Translations under genes and position numbers: made by a program
Shown here: one piece after another, positions 11,141 through 22,385 of the stretch
Layout of the letters: each line of letters opens with the position of its first letter
Numbering within the stretch: the stretch's first letter is position 1
Assembly: GCA_031772625.1 (NCBI GenBank)
Contig: CM062805.1
Span: 510,922,102-510,986,101, forward strand
Direction of reading: 5' to 3'
From: Pinus tabuliformis
Lineage: Eukaryota > Streptophyta > Pinopsida > Pinales > Pinaceae
Length of the DNA stretch: 64,000 nt
Notes under the pieces: generated by a model
The model's input: only the letters and a program-made list of their open reading frames with translations
Told to the model about the DNA's origin: nothing
Database searches by the model: none

Positions 11141-11240
11141 GAACCTTACGGCTCGAAGTTAGCTTTAGCCGAAAAACTAAATATTTTCAAAAATGAACCT
11201 TGCGGCTCAAAGTCAGCTTTAGCCGGAAACTAAATATTTT
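11141..11240 (-). repeat. 54-bp tandem duplication in copia A leader
   Basis: The block beginning gaacctt(a/g)cggctc occurs at 11141 and 11195 and runs through a shared aaactaaatatttt; the copies differ at a few positions. Confidence 0.85.
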
Positions 11241-11247
11241 TCTCAAT

Positions 11248-11385
11248 GTTTCTGATTTTCCAAGATCACACTAAGGCGCAGTGGAAAAGAGCATACGCAT
11301 GAGAAAAATCCTTCCTTTTTGTTTCTGATTTTCCCAGATCGCACAGAGTCGCAGGGCAAAGAGCATACACAGAAATGAAAGGTAT
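11248..11385 (-). repeat. 73-bp tandem duplication in copia A leader
   Basis: The block beginning gtttctgattttcc(a/c)agatc occurs at 11248 and 11321, each followed by a gcagggcaaagagcatac-like run. Together with the neighbouring 54-bp pair it makes a doubly duplicated leader. Confidence 0.8.
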
Positions 11386-11682
11386 AGATCTGGTAATAAA
11401 AAAGGCTAAATAAACCGAAACCGAAATAAACAGAGAGAAAATGACTGTAAACTGCAAATAAACACTGTATACTTCCAGATCTTAAAAATGACACAGCTAG
11501 GGCTACCAGAAACCTTTTCGTGTGAAACGAAAGGGGTTCCTCACTGGAACAGATGCTCCCAACACAACAGAGCAGTCCTCTCGGCCCGAAAGCAGTCATA
11601 AACAGTAGATCTAGGAAACGAAAGTCGGATGCAGTTCTACCGGCTTCAGATTTGGATCACCAATGGATGCGGCCCTCAAATA

Positions 11683-11694
11683 GCTCTGATACCA
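11683..11694 (-). other. primer-binding site of copia A
   Basis: Minus-strand tggtatcagagc, a perfect initiator tRNA-Met type site, directly adjoins the 5' LTR with no spacer. Confidence 0.92.
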
Positions 11695-12136
11695 TGTAGG
11701 AATTTACAGGGTAAGTTCCTCAGACAGAACACCAAAGGACACCACTCACAACCAGATCGCAGATCAATACACCAGTATTTTTGACGTGGTTAAAACCCTC
11801 AAAGAGGGAAACAGTCCACGGCCTGAGCCAACGCGGCCACTTCAGGCAATTTATTAATAAAAGAATGAAAATTTACATATGCTTCTCTCATGCACGGATT
11901 ACCCTACAAATGACCCTCCGTGCGCTTTAAATAGAAATCATGGACCAATCGGGTGTCAAGCCACGGATCAAGTGTCGGTAATACCGAGGAGAGAATGAAC
12001 CGTCGGATCACTACATATCGTGACCGTCAGATTGTAAGTTACAAAATGTACAAGGTAAAGAAACACACTTTACCTAACTCTATACTAGACACCAAGTTGT
12101 ACTTAACTATTTCCTATGTGTCGGAATATCCTAACA
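11695..12136 (-). repeat. copia A, 5' LTR
   Basis: 442 bp, TG..CA, next to the primer site; followed by the target duplication attca at 12137-12141. Confidence 0.94.
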
Positions 12137-12141
12137 ATTCA

Positions 12142-12745
12142 ACCTAGTCAAAGTTCTTTCTCTACTCCAGTAGTATTGGTGCACAAGAAGGATGGATCAT
12201 GGCACGTGTGTCCGGATTATAGGGAGCTCAAAAAGCTCACTATTAAAGATAAATTTCTCATTCCTTTCATTGATGAATTATTGGATGAATTACATGGAGA
12301 AATTTACTTCACCAAGTTGGATCTTCGTTCAGGATATCATCAAATCACAATGAAGACTAATGACATTCCGAAAACAACATTTAGAACTCATGAGGGTCAT
12401 TATGAATTTTTGGTCATGCCTTCTGGCCTTAACAATACACCTTCTACATTTCAAGGTTTCATGAATTCCATTTTCAAACCCTTAGAAAAGTTTTGTTAGT
12501 ATTTTTTGATGATATACTAATTTACAACAAGTCTTGGAAAGATCATGTTCAACATGTTGAGATGGTGCTCAAACTATTGGAGGAGAAACAATTATATGGA
12601 AAAACCTCCAAATGTTTCTATGGAGTACAGGAGGTGGATTATCTGGGTCATATTGTATCTCAAGAAGGCGTTAAGGTATACCTTAGCAAAATTAAAGCCA
12701 TTACGGAATGGAAAATCCCCACATCCGAGGATTTCTCCAGTTGAC
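12142..12745 (+). pseudogene. gypsy element 1 reverse transcriptase, palm and thumb
   Basis: Resumption of the polymerase domain after the copia insertion. Visible in order: [50 protein letters not shown], and the catalytic box VFFDDILIYN at 12499-12528 with both Asp residues. After it come VDYLGHIVSQEGV and KIKAITEW, leading to the connection with RNase H. A frameshift lies at about 12486-12493, just before the catalytic box, and a stop at about 12742. The motifs are those of Ty3/gypsy reverse transcriptases; the normally invariant Phe of the MPFGL motif is Ser here. Confidence 0.9.
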
Positions 12746-13345
12746 AGGGTATTGTCGCAAGTTTGTTAAGAATTATGGGAAAATAGCATCATCGCTAACA
12801 ACATTACTAAAGAAAGATGCATTTTCTTGAACTCCAAAAGCAACAAAGGCCTTCGAATATCTTAAAGAGGCAATGTTCCAAGCACCAGTCTTAGCTACGC
12901 CAGACTCCACAAAAACATTTATTATGGAATGTGATGCCTCAAGAAATGAAATTGGCGTTGTTTTAATGCAAGAAGGAACACCCATTTCTTTTGAAAGTCG
13001 TCCAATCAAAGGGAAGTATTTACACGAAGCTATTTATGAGAAGGAAATGATGGAAATACTACATGCATTTAAGAAATGGTGATCTTACCTAATGGGAAGA
13101 CAATTGAAGGTAAAAACGGATCATGATAGTCTTAAATACTTTTTAGAACAAAGATTATCTTCAGAAGAGTAGCAAAAATGGGTCACAAAGATGTTAGGTT
13201 ATGACTTTGAAATCGTCTACAAAAAAGAGAAGCAAAATGTTGTTGCAGATGCACTCTCAAGAAGGGATGAGGATTTGAAAGCGTTGCTTTATGCCATCTC
13301 TATCATCCAACCAGATTGGATAAACGAAGCAAGAGATTAATGGAA
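12746..13345 (+). pseudogene. gypsy element 1 RNase H
   Basis: Degrades the RNA strand during reverse transcription in intact elements. Seen here: FIMECDASRNEIGVVLMQ with the first catalytic Asp, FESRPIKGKYLHEAIYEKEM with Glu, KTDHDSLKYFLEQRL, and VVADALSRRDE at the domain end. In-frame stops at about 13081 (a Trp codon turned to TGA), 13171 and 13337 disable it. The equivalent segment survives as an open frame in the gypsy derivative at 52538-52876. Confidence 0.88.
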
Positions 13346-14615
13346 GAATGACGAAGAAGTGTGTGGACTCATTCACAAGTTACAGCAAGATCCCAATACA
13401 TCTGATACATTTACTTGTAAATATGATTCGTTATGGTACAAAGATCGCTTATACCTCTTAAGAATTCCCAACTCAAACAAAAGATTCTTTTGCAATTGCA
13501 CACCTCTCCGTTAGGAGGGCACTCAGGATTTTTAAAGAATTACCATAGGGTTAAGAATGATTTTTTTTTGGATGGCCTTAAATCTGATATTCAAATGTTT
13601 GTGGCGTAATTTATGGTTTGCCAACAAAATAAAGTTGATACAATTAAGACCCTGGGTCTATTACAACCTTTATCCATTCCAAGTCAATGTTGGGAGAAGG
13701 TTTGAATGGATTTTATCACATGTTTACCCAAGTTCGAAGGAAATATTGTCATCATGGTGGTAGTTGATAAAATTACCAAGTATGCACACTTTTGTGCATT
13801 ATCTCATCCATTTAAATCTTGTACAGTTGCAACTGCATTTATGGAAACAATTCAAAAGCTACATGGAAACCCAAAGATTATTGTAAGCGACAGAGATCCC
13901 ATTTTCAATGGATATTTTTGGATTGAATTATTTTCTTGTCTGGGTACTGAGTTAGTTCATAGTTCATCTTTTCATCCTCAATCTGATGGGAAAACTGAGA
14001 TAGTGAACAAATGTTTGGAAGGATATATTCGGTGCTTTGTATCTGATAAACAAACATAATAGTTCAAGTGGTTTCCTCTGGTTGAATAGTGGTATAACAC
14101 TTCCTACCATAGTGCAGCAAATGTGACCCCATTTATGAACTTTATGGATATCATCCACCGTCCATCACAACATCTTTATGAGATAATTCTAAGGTTCAAG
14201 CAATGGAAGATCACATTGAGCATCAACAACATGTTCTTGAACTCTTAAAGGATAACCTCACTATGGCGCAGAATAGAATGAAACAACGGGAAAATCAACA
14301 TCGTAGCAAAAGAAGTTTTGATGTAGGTGACTAGGTATTTCTACAACTACAACCATATAAACAAATGTCCCTCAGGAAAGCTAAGAAGGATCATACATTA
14401 TCACCAAAGTATTATGGTCCGTACAAGGTGTTGCAAAAGATTGGTAGTATGGCATACAAATTCGAGCTTCCCGCATCTTCCCGAGTGCATCTAGTTTTCC
14501 ATGTTTCATGCTTAAAGAAGGTCATAGGTGACAAGCTGCTAGTTCAAACAACATTGCCAGAACTTGATGAGGAAGGAAAGTCATATTGGATCCTAAAGCA
14601 ATCACAAAAAAAAGA
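13346..14615 (+). pseudogene. gypsy element 1 integrase
   Basis: Inserts the cDNA into the genome in active elements. The N-terminal zinc-binding part is recognisable (HTSPLGGHSGFLKNYHRV, then a CxxC-type pair). The catalytic core has the D-D-E set: Asp in VVVDKITKYAHF (13765-13767), Asp in SDRDPIF (13889-13891) and Glu in GKTEIVNKCLE (13997-13999). The C-terminal part has the tract EDHIEHQQHVLELLKDN, then VFLQLQPYK and the GPY module LSPKYYGPYKVLQKIG (14396 onward). Broken by several frameshifts and stops, including one near 14059 and one at about 14332. Confidence 0.88.
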
Positions 14616-14741
14616 ATTCGACAGTTACGAAATCGATCAATTTCAGAGTATTTTATCAAGTGGAAGAACTTACCTACTGAAGATTCCACATGGGATGATG
14701 AGAATTTTATATGGAACCATCCAGAACTACTCAAGCATTGA
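14616..14741 (+). pseudogene. gypsy element 1 chromodomain
   Basis: A short frame reads RQLRNRSISEYFIKWKNLP, then STWDDENFI and a terminal HPELLKH before the stop: the aromatic and acidic pattern of a chromodomain fused to integrase in chromoviruses, which helps target integration to marked chromatin. It lies one frame away from the integrase tail, so a frameshift just upstream separates them. It ends about 30 bp before the 3' LTR. Confidence 0.85.
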
Positions 14742-14770
14742 GGACAACACTTTTTGGAAGGAGATGGGCA

Positions 14771-15106
14771 TGTTATGTTCCTATAATACTAGTGATTTCC
14801 CCATTACTATTGTCTTTGTAGCCCGTTATTGTTATTGTTGTGCCCCTGTTGTCCCCACATTGTTATTATTGTGCCCCATAGAAACCCACTATTGTTATTG
14901 TTTTGTCCTTGTATTATTATTTTTATGTCAGCTTTGATTATATTGTGACCCCTTAGACTCCTATATATAGAAAGAAGATATTTTTCATTTGAATAATCCA
15001 ATAATTGTTCATTTTGGTAATGTAAAGGAGGTTGTCCCCTCGAAGAGGCTTATTTTGAAGCCGTTGATCTATCATTTCTTCTATCTTGTGAGCTGGTTGC
15101 ATAACA
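14771..15106 (+). repeat. gypsy element 1, 3' LTR
   Basis: 336 bp, TG..CA; preceded by the purine-rich ggaaggagatgggca. It carries about 31 bp (near 14879) absent from the 5' LTR and many substitutions. Confidence 0.92.
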
Positions 15107-15225
15107 TATTATATACTATAATATACTATAATATTATATTATATTATATATTATAATATATAATATTATATTATAGTATATTATATTATAATATATTATA
15201 ATATTTTATATTACTTAATATAATA
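15107..15225. repeat. AT-only low-complexity tract
   Basis: Irregular tandem of tatta, ataatata and similar words, self-complementary over much of its length. It starts with the second copy of the tatta target duplication. Confidence 0.85.
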
Positions 15226-16290
15226 TCATGTTATATTATTATTGCATGCATATAATATATATTGATGTTTATATTAAGTAACATAATTTAAAATGATATA
15301 TATTTCAATACAACACTTAAATGAACTATTTGAATAGGCACTTTGGACACTTTAAGGAATATATTTCAATATCAACTTCATATATATAAATATGTATATA
15401 TACACTATAGTAAATTATTTTAGTGCCAAGAAAAATATTTCAATACCAAGAAAGAAGAAGAATTAAAACTACAAAAATCTAGTTAGTTCCTAATAAGAGA
15501 GAGATTTGTAATTTATTTAATTCTTAATATAAAATTCATATATGGCATTTAAAAATGTTAATTAAAAAAAATAAATCAATATACATCATGAACAAAATAT
15601 TACACTATACAAAGTGAATTAATATTGACATATATTTAAAAATATATGAATAGCAAAAAAATTAATATAGACAATGTGATTCATAAATAAAATATACAAA
15701 TAAATTATTTCAATGTCAAACATTCTTATATATATATAGAGAGAGAGAGGGGGGTAGTAATTCTTATGGTAAAAATATTTTAAAACATTTCAAGTGGTCT
15801 TACTCTTTTAGATTTTCGTTATTTTCTAGTATATATTTAGCCAATTTTCACTTAAATCTAGCAAAAGTTTGTTGCAATTGCAAGTTTAAATTGTGTAGTC
15901 GACACAAGTGCGAAAGGGGACTTTCTAGGAATTGTATGCATCTACGCATTCAAAAATTCATTTAACTAATGAAAAATTATGCATAGTCGTTGTGTGTATG
16001 TCTGATAGATTTATCAAGCCCTTGGAGGAATTAATTCTAATGAATTTCAGATATGTTTTCAACTTTTCCACTCTATTATATGTTTGAATTTAATCTCTCT
16101 TAGTTACTGGAAAATCCTTAATTATTATAAATTCGCTAGTAACATATATGAGTCATATATGTATATGCGAATTGCATTTATATTATAATCATGTTCATTT
16201 TATTTTCGTTTTTCTATCTATATCATCTTGAAATTATGTTTCTTAACTTTTGAGTTGAAATAAAATAAAATAAAAATCACGATCCAAGTT
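15226..16290. other. AT-rich stretch, nothing recognised
   Basis: No coding frame, terminal repeats or RNA gene. Its word use (gaatt, ttcaat, catatat) is like that of the degenerate repeat further right, which it may extend. Confidence 0.4.
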
Positions 16291-16299
16291 GAAAAATAT

Positions 16300-16530
16300 T
16301 TTTAAAGTATTAAGTTCTTTCATTGGGTCCACTCAACACATCATAGATATTGAGTTAACACACGTATATACACGAGGTGTTATATATATATATAGATATA
16401 TATACACAAGTCTTAGAGAGACCACATTTTAGGATGAAAATCATCTTTAAAATACTAATTTTTATCGTTGGATCTACTCAACACATTATAGATATGAGTA
16501 TAGACATGAGGTGTGCTTTATATATAGAGC
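16300..16530. repeat. 145-bp tandem pair
   Basis: The block with core ctactcaacacat(c/t)atagat occurs near 16323 and 16468, a spacing of 145 bp, each preceded by ttaaaatact/aagtattaag and followed by acacgaggtgtt/acatgaggtgtg. Confidence 0.7.
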
Positions 16531-16683
16531 GCGCTTATCTTCCATTTTTTTTTTTGGCTCTTTCTTTCTCTGTAGAATTTTGATATAAAAAGGTTGTACT
16601 TAAAGTGGAAATTCAAATATTTAATTTATGTCTAAATTGAATTTTTTTTCATTATTTAGTTTTGTTTTAAATGTCATATGTCA

Positions 16684-18341
16684 CTTCATGTGAGTATGAA
16701 AGAAATTATACATCTTCCTCATACTATTCAAGAAACTAGTGTAGCTCTATATTAATTCTCAATATTTTCTGTGTCAATAGAGATCAACTTCACTAAGGTC
16801 ACAAAAATTTCTACATTGAAAAAAATTGAGAAAATTCAAGGGATTGGATTTTCTAGATTAAAAAATTTGAGAAAAATCAAGAGATTGGAACCCTATTCAA
16901 GCATTGTAGGTAAATAGTTAACATGGAAACATATTGGAATGGATCATGGGGACTAAAATTCCCAATCAAAACATGAGACTAACTACCCACTCAATATAAT
17001 GTTGCATGATATTAGATTTTTACATAATATCAAATGAGATGTTGGACTAAGAATTGCACCTCTCCCAATGTAATTCTCTCTATAATTGCAACTCCTCGTA
17101 AACGAATTCCTTCTTAACTAACCCCACCCTAAAAAAATGGGACTAACCACCTAACAATGCATTTAAAGTGGTGTTATTAATTAACCATAACAATTCACAT
17201 CGTAATATTTTGTTTATGACCCATATTGAAATATATTTTTAAATGGTAAAACCCTATAAATGTTTCAAGTTCTTCATATCCAAGTAACAACACTTATTGG
17301 TTGAAACAAAATATTTTTATGTCAATCACTATATCTCTCTAACCCCACTCTGTTTATGTAGAATGATATAAGTTTATTTATTGAGAGTATGGATTGAAAT
17401 ATCTTATTCATAATAGATATTGAGTTATTTTTTATGTTTGAGAATCAAAAAATTCATACATCTCTCTCATTATGTAAAGAAATAGCTATTTACTCATCAT
17501 CATTAAATAAATTTATGAATAGATATAAAGTTGACATTGAGATATTTTTCTTTCATTGAAAGTAGAATTTTATCTTAAACATTAAAACAAATACACATTT
17601 ACAGGTAGACAACACTTATGTACAAGTAATAATATTTTTTCTTTTAATTACTTTATCTCTTTCAATAGCTTTCTCTTTATTTATATAGAAAATGGTATTT
17701 TTTCTTATTTAAAATGGGAGTTGAAATACCCACCTTGGATAGAATTATGTATCTTTTTCACAATGGTAAATAGTGAGAAACTGTCTAGGAAATAAGAAGT
17801 TCCCTCTCTTGCATAGATATATTACTAGCATTGAAATATATTTTTTATTCTTAATATTATTTTGAAACTCCAAATATAAATTCCATATTGAGTATGGAAT
17901 AAATTACATATCTCCCTTATATTATATTGGGTTATATCCTTTATACTATATTGCGTTATATAGAAATTTCATTTTAAGCAATAAGAAGTATATGGAAGTT
18001 GAGATATTTTTTTTATGTCTTACACTATTTTTTTTAATTGTTAATATTTTTAAAATATTACATTTAAACTCGATATTAAGTATTGAAAAAATAACACATT
18101 CTTCTCATACTGAAATACAAAGCACATATATTAATGGAACAAGGAATCTCTCTCATATAAAATTATTTTATTTAAGGTAGATATTTTAATATTTTATACC
18201 ACATGTGGACTCCATGTATAACATTAAATAGATTATGCATGGATTTCATTTTGAGTTATAACAACTAATTTTTTAGGTAAAAGGTACCTTTGAACAAAAT
18301 AATTATGGTTTTTTAAATGTTTTTTAAAAACCATTGAAATA
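16684..18341. repeat. segmental repeat, upstream half, copy A (degenerate ~155-bp units)
   Basis: Homologous to 20300-21800 and 39140-40500 (shared agggatcaactctgctaa- and ttcaagcattgtag-type strings). Internally it consists of diverged units spaced about 128-184 bp, each with a word like catattgagtatggaa-aattacacatct (near 16684, 17440, 17568, 17725, 17882, 18066, 18210). This copy abuts the next copy without the downstream half seen in the other two. Confidence 0.65.
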
Positions 18342-18406
18342 TCCCCAATCGGGGTGAGAGAAGACAACTAGACACAATAAGGATATGTTCCATCGATATA
18401 AGTTCA

Positions 18407-18763
18407 ATGAGAAAGGATAGTGGGTGGTTTTCTTATGGCCCTCACACACTCGCCTTTAGCTATAGGGTGGCAACGCGCATGGTTGACATTAATGGTGACT
18501 GGAGAGGTCGACGAGACATCTCCTTGCTGGGGTTTTATGCTATTAGATCAGGTCGGTTTAAAGGTATTTTTATTGGTATTTTTACAAGTTGGCTTGAAAT
18601 ATTTGGGTTGTGTGAAAAGGTACCTCTAGAGGTTTGCCATTCAGGTGCAGACGACCTTACCCTCCTCCTTGTGGACGGCGACTACTTGTATGTTAACTCA
18701 GTTTATTTTTCACACGCCCTTATCCTTGCGATTGAATTCTATCTGTTACTTCATTGGAGATGA
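18407..18763 (+). other. unrecognised 118-codon open frame
   Basis: Open frame in the GC-richer left part of the insertion at 18342-20179. Composition is rich in Gly, Phe, Leu and Ile near its middle; a second frame overlaps it. I recognise no domain and see no related copy in the window, so coding is unproven. Confidence 0.2.
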
Positions 18764-19298
18764 GTCTCTGAGATGATGTCTTGGGTTGGAAAGGAAATCT
18801 TCCGAGACATTTGGGAGGAATTTTTTTTTCTCTCATGGGCTGTTTGAATATAATAGAATTTCCTTTGTCTGTTATGGAATTTGATTTCTATGATGTGCAT
18901 GTATTTGGGGTCACTATTGGAATTTGGTATGTACTTCCTTCATGGGTGATTTTTTCCATTATGTATTCTTTTTAATGTACATGTTTCCCTTTAAGAAGAG
19001 GGGTCTCCTAAGAAAGGATACACACAAAAGGATTTTATGTTTTTCTTCAAGAAAGTTCAGGGAGCCATGCGCTGTTGTGTTCGGCCTATCTAAGCATACC
19101 AAACTCATAATCATGGGAAAAAATATGGTTTATAGCCTTAATGCTTATAGTTATGTGGTACTCTATTGTGGCAATTATATATGCTTGAATTATCAGTGTT
19201 TGCACCAGGACCCTATGCTAGTCTATCACTTTGAGCTAGAGGTATTCACATTTGATTTCAGGTTTTCCTTTCACCTTCGTGGTTTGAAGAGTTGCAGT

Positions 19299-19541
19299 AT
19301 GGTGCGTCCATCCTCTAGTAGAGACACCTCGGTAAGGGGAGGTCGGGGGAGGAATCAAAGTGTGAATCGGAGTGTTGGTCAGCGGCAGGGAGGCAACCAA
19401 CCCCAACCACATCCATCTAGGGGACGGGGTCATAAATCCACTTCTGGACTTATTTGGGAAGCTATCCATGCTTATCAGACTGATACACAACCCCAGATCC
19501 AACAATTAATCTCCAGGTGGGAAGCAGATTTAAACCAATAG
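19299..19541 (+). pseudogene. small Arg/Gly-Gln-rich open frame, unknown
   Basis: 80 codons beginning MVRPSSSRD, with an RGGRGRNQSVNRS basic stretch reminiscent of an RGG-type RNA-binding tail, then IWEAIHAYQTDTQPQIQQLI. The same reading continues past the stop in other frames (ASMDLDVEEW). The related copy at 38290-38420 carries the same words with different changes, so this was probably once a longer frame shared by both copies. Function not recognised. Confidence 0.35.
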
Positions 19542-21025
19542 ATAGCAAGCATGGACTTGGATGTGGAGGAATGGTGAGACTTATTGCAGAACTTGGACAT
19601 TCCAGAGGTTTGTCATCTCAATACAAACATATTTTTTATCTTTACTTGTTGATGAAGAATATTGTGGCTAGAGCCTTGGTGACTCCTTCAGCTCATCCCT
19701 CCAAGACTGTTCCCGAACTCCAGGGAATTCATAAGGAATTTCATCTCATACAATTCCTGATTTAGCAACAGAATGCCTACCTCAACTGCATCGAGAAGAA
19801 TATTCCATGTCTCCCTCAGATGGAATTGCCAGGTTCTAGTGTGAAAGTCCCAGCATCGGTGGACTCTTCCGATGAGTAGTAGCATGATTTTCATAGTTTG
19901 GCTTTTAATTTTTGCTCTATATAGATGAAGTCTCTGTAGACTTTGACATTATGTCTTAGTTATTGAGTCACTAGGAGAATTTAGGATGATCAGATGTATA
20001 TAGCTATGACAGACAGTCTCAAACTCTTGTGTTTTTTGATGGATTATAACATGGTGAGGTGGCCAACTGACCAGGTTTCCCAATGGGAAGGTTGAGGCCA
20101 CCTAACCATGTAGATATGGATGTAACATGTCTATTTCTGATGAAAATGAATGAAAAAGGTCCTACCAAGCTTACAAAATAAACCATTGAAATAGTTTTTA
20201 AAATGGTAGAACTCTAGATTAAGTATTGAAGGAAATACACATATTCAATTATTATTATTATTTCTCTCTCTCTCTCTCTAGAATGTTGAAATATTTTTCC
20301 AGTAGGGATCAACTCTGCTAATGTCACAAAAAGTTCTACATTGAAAAAAATTAAGAAAATTCAACGTCTTTGATTTTCTAGATTGAAAATATTGAGAAAA
20401 TCAAGATATTTGAACCCTATTCAAGCATGGTAGTTTAATATTTAATATGTAACCATATTGGAATGGATCATGGTGATTAACAGTCTCATACAAAACATGG
20501 GACTAACTACCCACTCAATATAATGTTAGGTGCTGTTAGAGTTTTACATAGTATCAAAACAATTACACCTCTCCCAATGAAATTCTCTCTATGATTGGAA
20601 ATCCTTGTAAACTAACCCCTCCAAGGCTTTACTAGTTGAAACATAATATTTTTATGTCAATTACTATATCTCTCTAACCCCCTCTCTCTATTTATGTAGA
20701 ATGCTATACATTTGTTTTATTGAGAATAGGAATTGAAATATCTTATTCATAATAGATATTGAATTATGTTTTATTTTTTAATATTTTTCTAAATTTTATT
20801 TTCCAACTTCATCTCGAGGATGGAAAGAGTCTCACATCTAGTGTTTTGTAAAATATACTTATTTAGTCATTAAATAAATTTATGAATAAATATAAAGTTG
20901 ACACTAAGATATTTTTCTTACATTTAAAGTAGAACTTCATATTAAGCATTGAAAAAATTACACATCTGGAAGTACACAAATACACAAGACTTATATAAAC
21001 CTAACAAGATTTTTACTTTTAATTA

Positions 21026-21321
21026 CTTTATATCTCTCTTCTCTATTTATATAGAAAATTGGTATTATTTTTTTATTTAAAATGGGAATTGAAATACCCA
21101 TGTTGGAAGGAATTATGTATTTCTTTCATAGTGGTAAGTAGTGAGGAACTATTTAGTAAATAAGAAGTTCCCTCTTTATATCTCTCTTCTCCATTTATAT
21201 AGAAAATTGGTATTATTTTTTTTATTTAAAATGGGAATTGAAATACCCATGTTGGAAGGAATTATGTATTTATTTCATAGTAGTAAGTAGTGAGGAACTA
21301 TTTAGTAAATAAGAAGTTCCC
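21026..21321. repeat. 148-bp tandem duplication unique to copy B
   Basis: Two nearly identical units starting ctttatatctctcttct at 21026 and 21174, differing at a handful of bases. Copy C has a single unit (about 39882-40023). Confidence 0.9.
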
Positions 21322-22385
21322 TCTCTCACGTAGATATATTACTAGCATTGAAATATATTGGTTGTTCTTAATATTCTTTTAAAACTCCAAATATAAATTC
21401 CATATTGAATATGGAATGAATAACACATCTCTCTTATACTATATTAGGTTATATAGAAACTGTGTTTTATGCAATAACAAGTATACCAGAATAAAGATAT
21501 TTTATTTATATCTTACACTATTTTTTTTATTGTTAATATTTTTAAAATATTACATTTCAACTCCATATTAAGTATTGAAAAAATTAGGCATTGTCTCATA
21601 ATATAAGGAACCTATATTCATGGAGTAAGGAATTTCTCTCATATAAAATTATGTTATTTAAGATGTATATTTAAATATTTTATACCACATGGAGAATCCA
21701 TCTTTAACATTAAAGAGATTATACATACTTTCATATTGAGTTATAACTGTTATATGTACAAAGTATTTTTTAACAAAATAATTATAGTTTTTTTAAAGGT
21801 AGAGAGAAATTACCAATTAAACTTGTCTTGTACTCGCTTGACATGAAGTCTATTCTCATAACTATCACTATAACCCTGAGATGGATTAACACTCATAGCG
21901 ACATAGGTTCTAATTAATTTCCATAAATTTCAATTCAAAATTTAATCATCCGATGAAGTGATTGTGTCATGGGATTCATATTTACAGGTTTCCTGGGCCC
22001 TCTTTTCGCTACTCGCTGAGCCTATAGTTAATTTGACTTCCGTATTTAGCATATTGATAATTTAATATCAATATAGAAGAATAAGAAAACAGTTTATATA
22101 AAAACAAAGAAAAACAGAATAAGAAGAATAAGAAAACAGCTTATATAAAAATTTGAGCTTTAAAGATTTTGAAAAATACTTTATACAAAATGTTGTATTA
22201 TCAAATTTATACATTGGGAGTAGAAAGGTGGAGCACATGTTGGTTCATCTAAATTTGAGTCATCACGGAAGATTTCCTGCACTATAATGTTTTAAATTTC
22301 AATTTCAATTGAGTGTATTTTGTCGTTTGAAAGGGTTTAATAATAATTTTTTTAAAGATACATTTTGTTATTTACATGCTATTTT

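Larger units (their letters stand above)
9106..12136 (-). mobile_element. Ty1/copia non-autonomous element A (gag-RNase H)
   Basis: 3031 bp, inserted in the gypsy reverse transcriptase. LTRs 9106-9545 and 11695-12136, target duplication attca (9101-9105 and 12137-12141), tRNA-Met primer site next to the 5' LTR (11683-11694) and purine tract next to the 3' LTR (9546-9557, read on the minus strand). All cis signals are present, but the only coding content is a fused gag-RNase H frame; protease, integrase and reverse transcriptase are missing. The LTRs differ by about a dozen substitutions and one 2-bp indel in 440 bp. Confidence 0.95.
6307..15106 (+). mobile_element. chromodomain Ty3/gypsy element 1 (split by copia)
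   Basis: Complete-length LTR retrotransposon with TG..CA LTRs at 6307-6609 and 14771-15106 and an exact 5-bp target duplication tatta (6302-6306 and 15107-15111). Without the nested copia at 9106-12136 it is about 5.8 kb. The order gag, CCHC knuckle, protease, reverse transcriptase, RNase H, integrase, chromodomain is that of chromoviruses. Short LTRs of about 300 bp suggest a Reina-like lineage, but that is inference. Many stops and frameshifts plus diverged LTRs (including a 31-bp insertion in the 3' copy) show that it is old and dead. Confidence 0.92.
18342..20179 (+). mobile_element. insertion with 14-bp target duplication (non-LTR type?)
   Basis: The 14-base word aaaccattgaaata flanks this 1838-bp block at 18328-18341 and 20180-20193. 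There are no terminal inverted or long direct repeats, and the right end is A-rich (atgaaaatgaatgaaaaagg, then cttacaaaat). A long target duplication without terminal repeats points to target-primed (LINE-like) insertion, but no reverse transcriptase is recognisable. Its right half recurs at 38271-39010. The alternative is that the flanking word belongs to the surrounding degenerate repeat, which uses similar words. Confidence 0.5.

Noticed and set aside
10988..11233. Plus-strand frame with an RERERER-GRGGGG stretch
   Set aside because: It is a translation of the GA microsatellite and G run in the copia leader.
9106..12136. Reading the copia element as a complete autonomous copia
   Set aside because: No protease, integrase or reverse transcriptase motif on either strand between the LTRs.
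18342..20179. DNA transposon or Helitron
   Set aside because: No terminal inverted repeats, the target duplication is too long for known superfamilies with this structure, and Helitrons make none.
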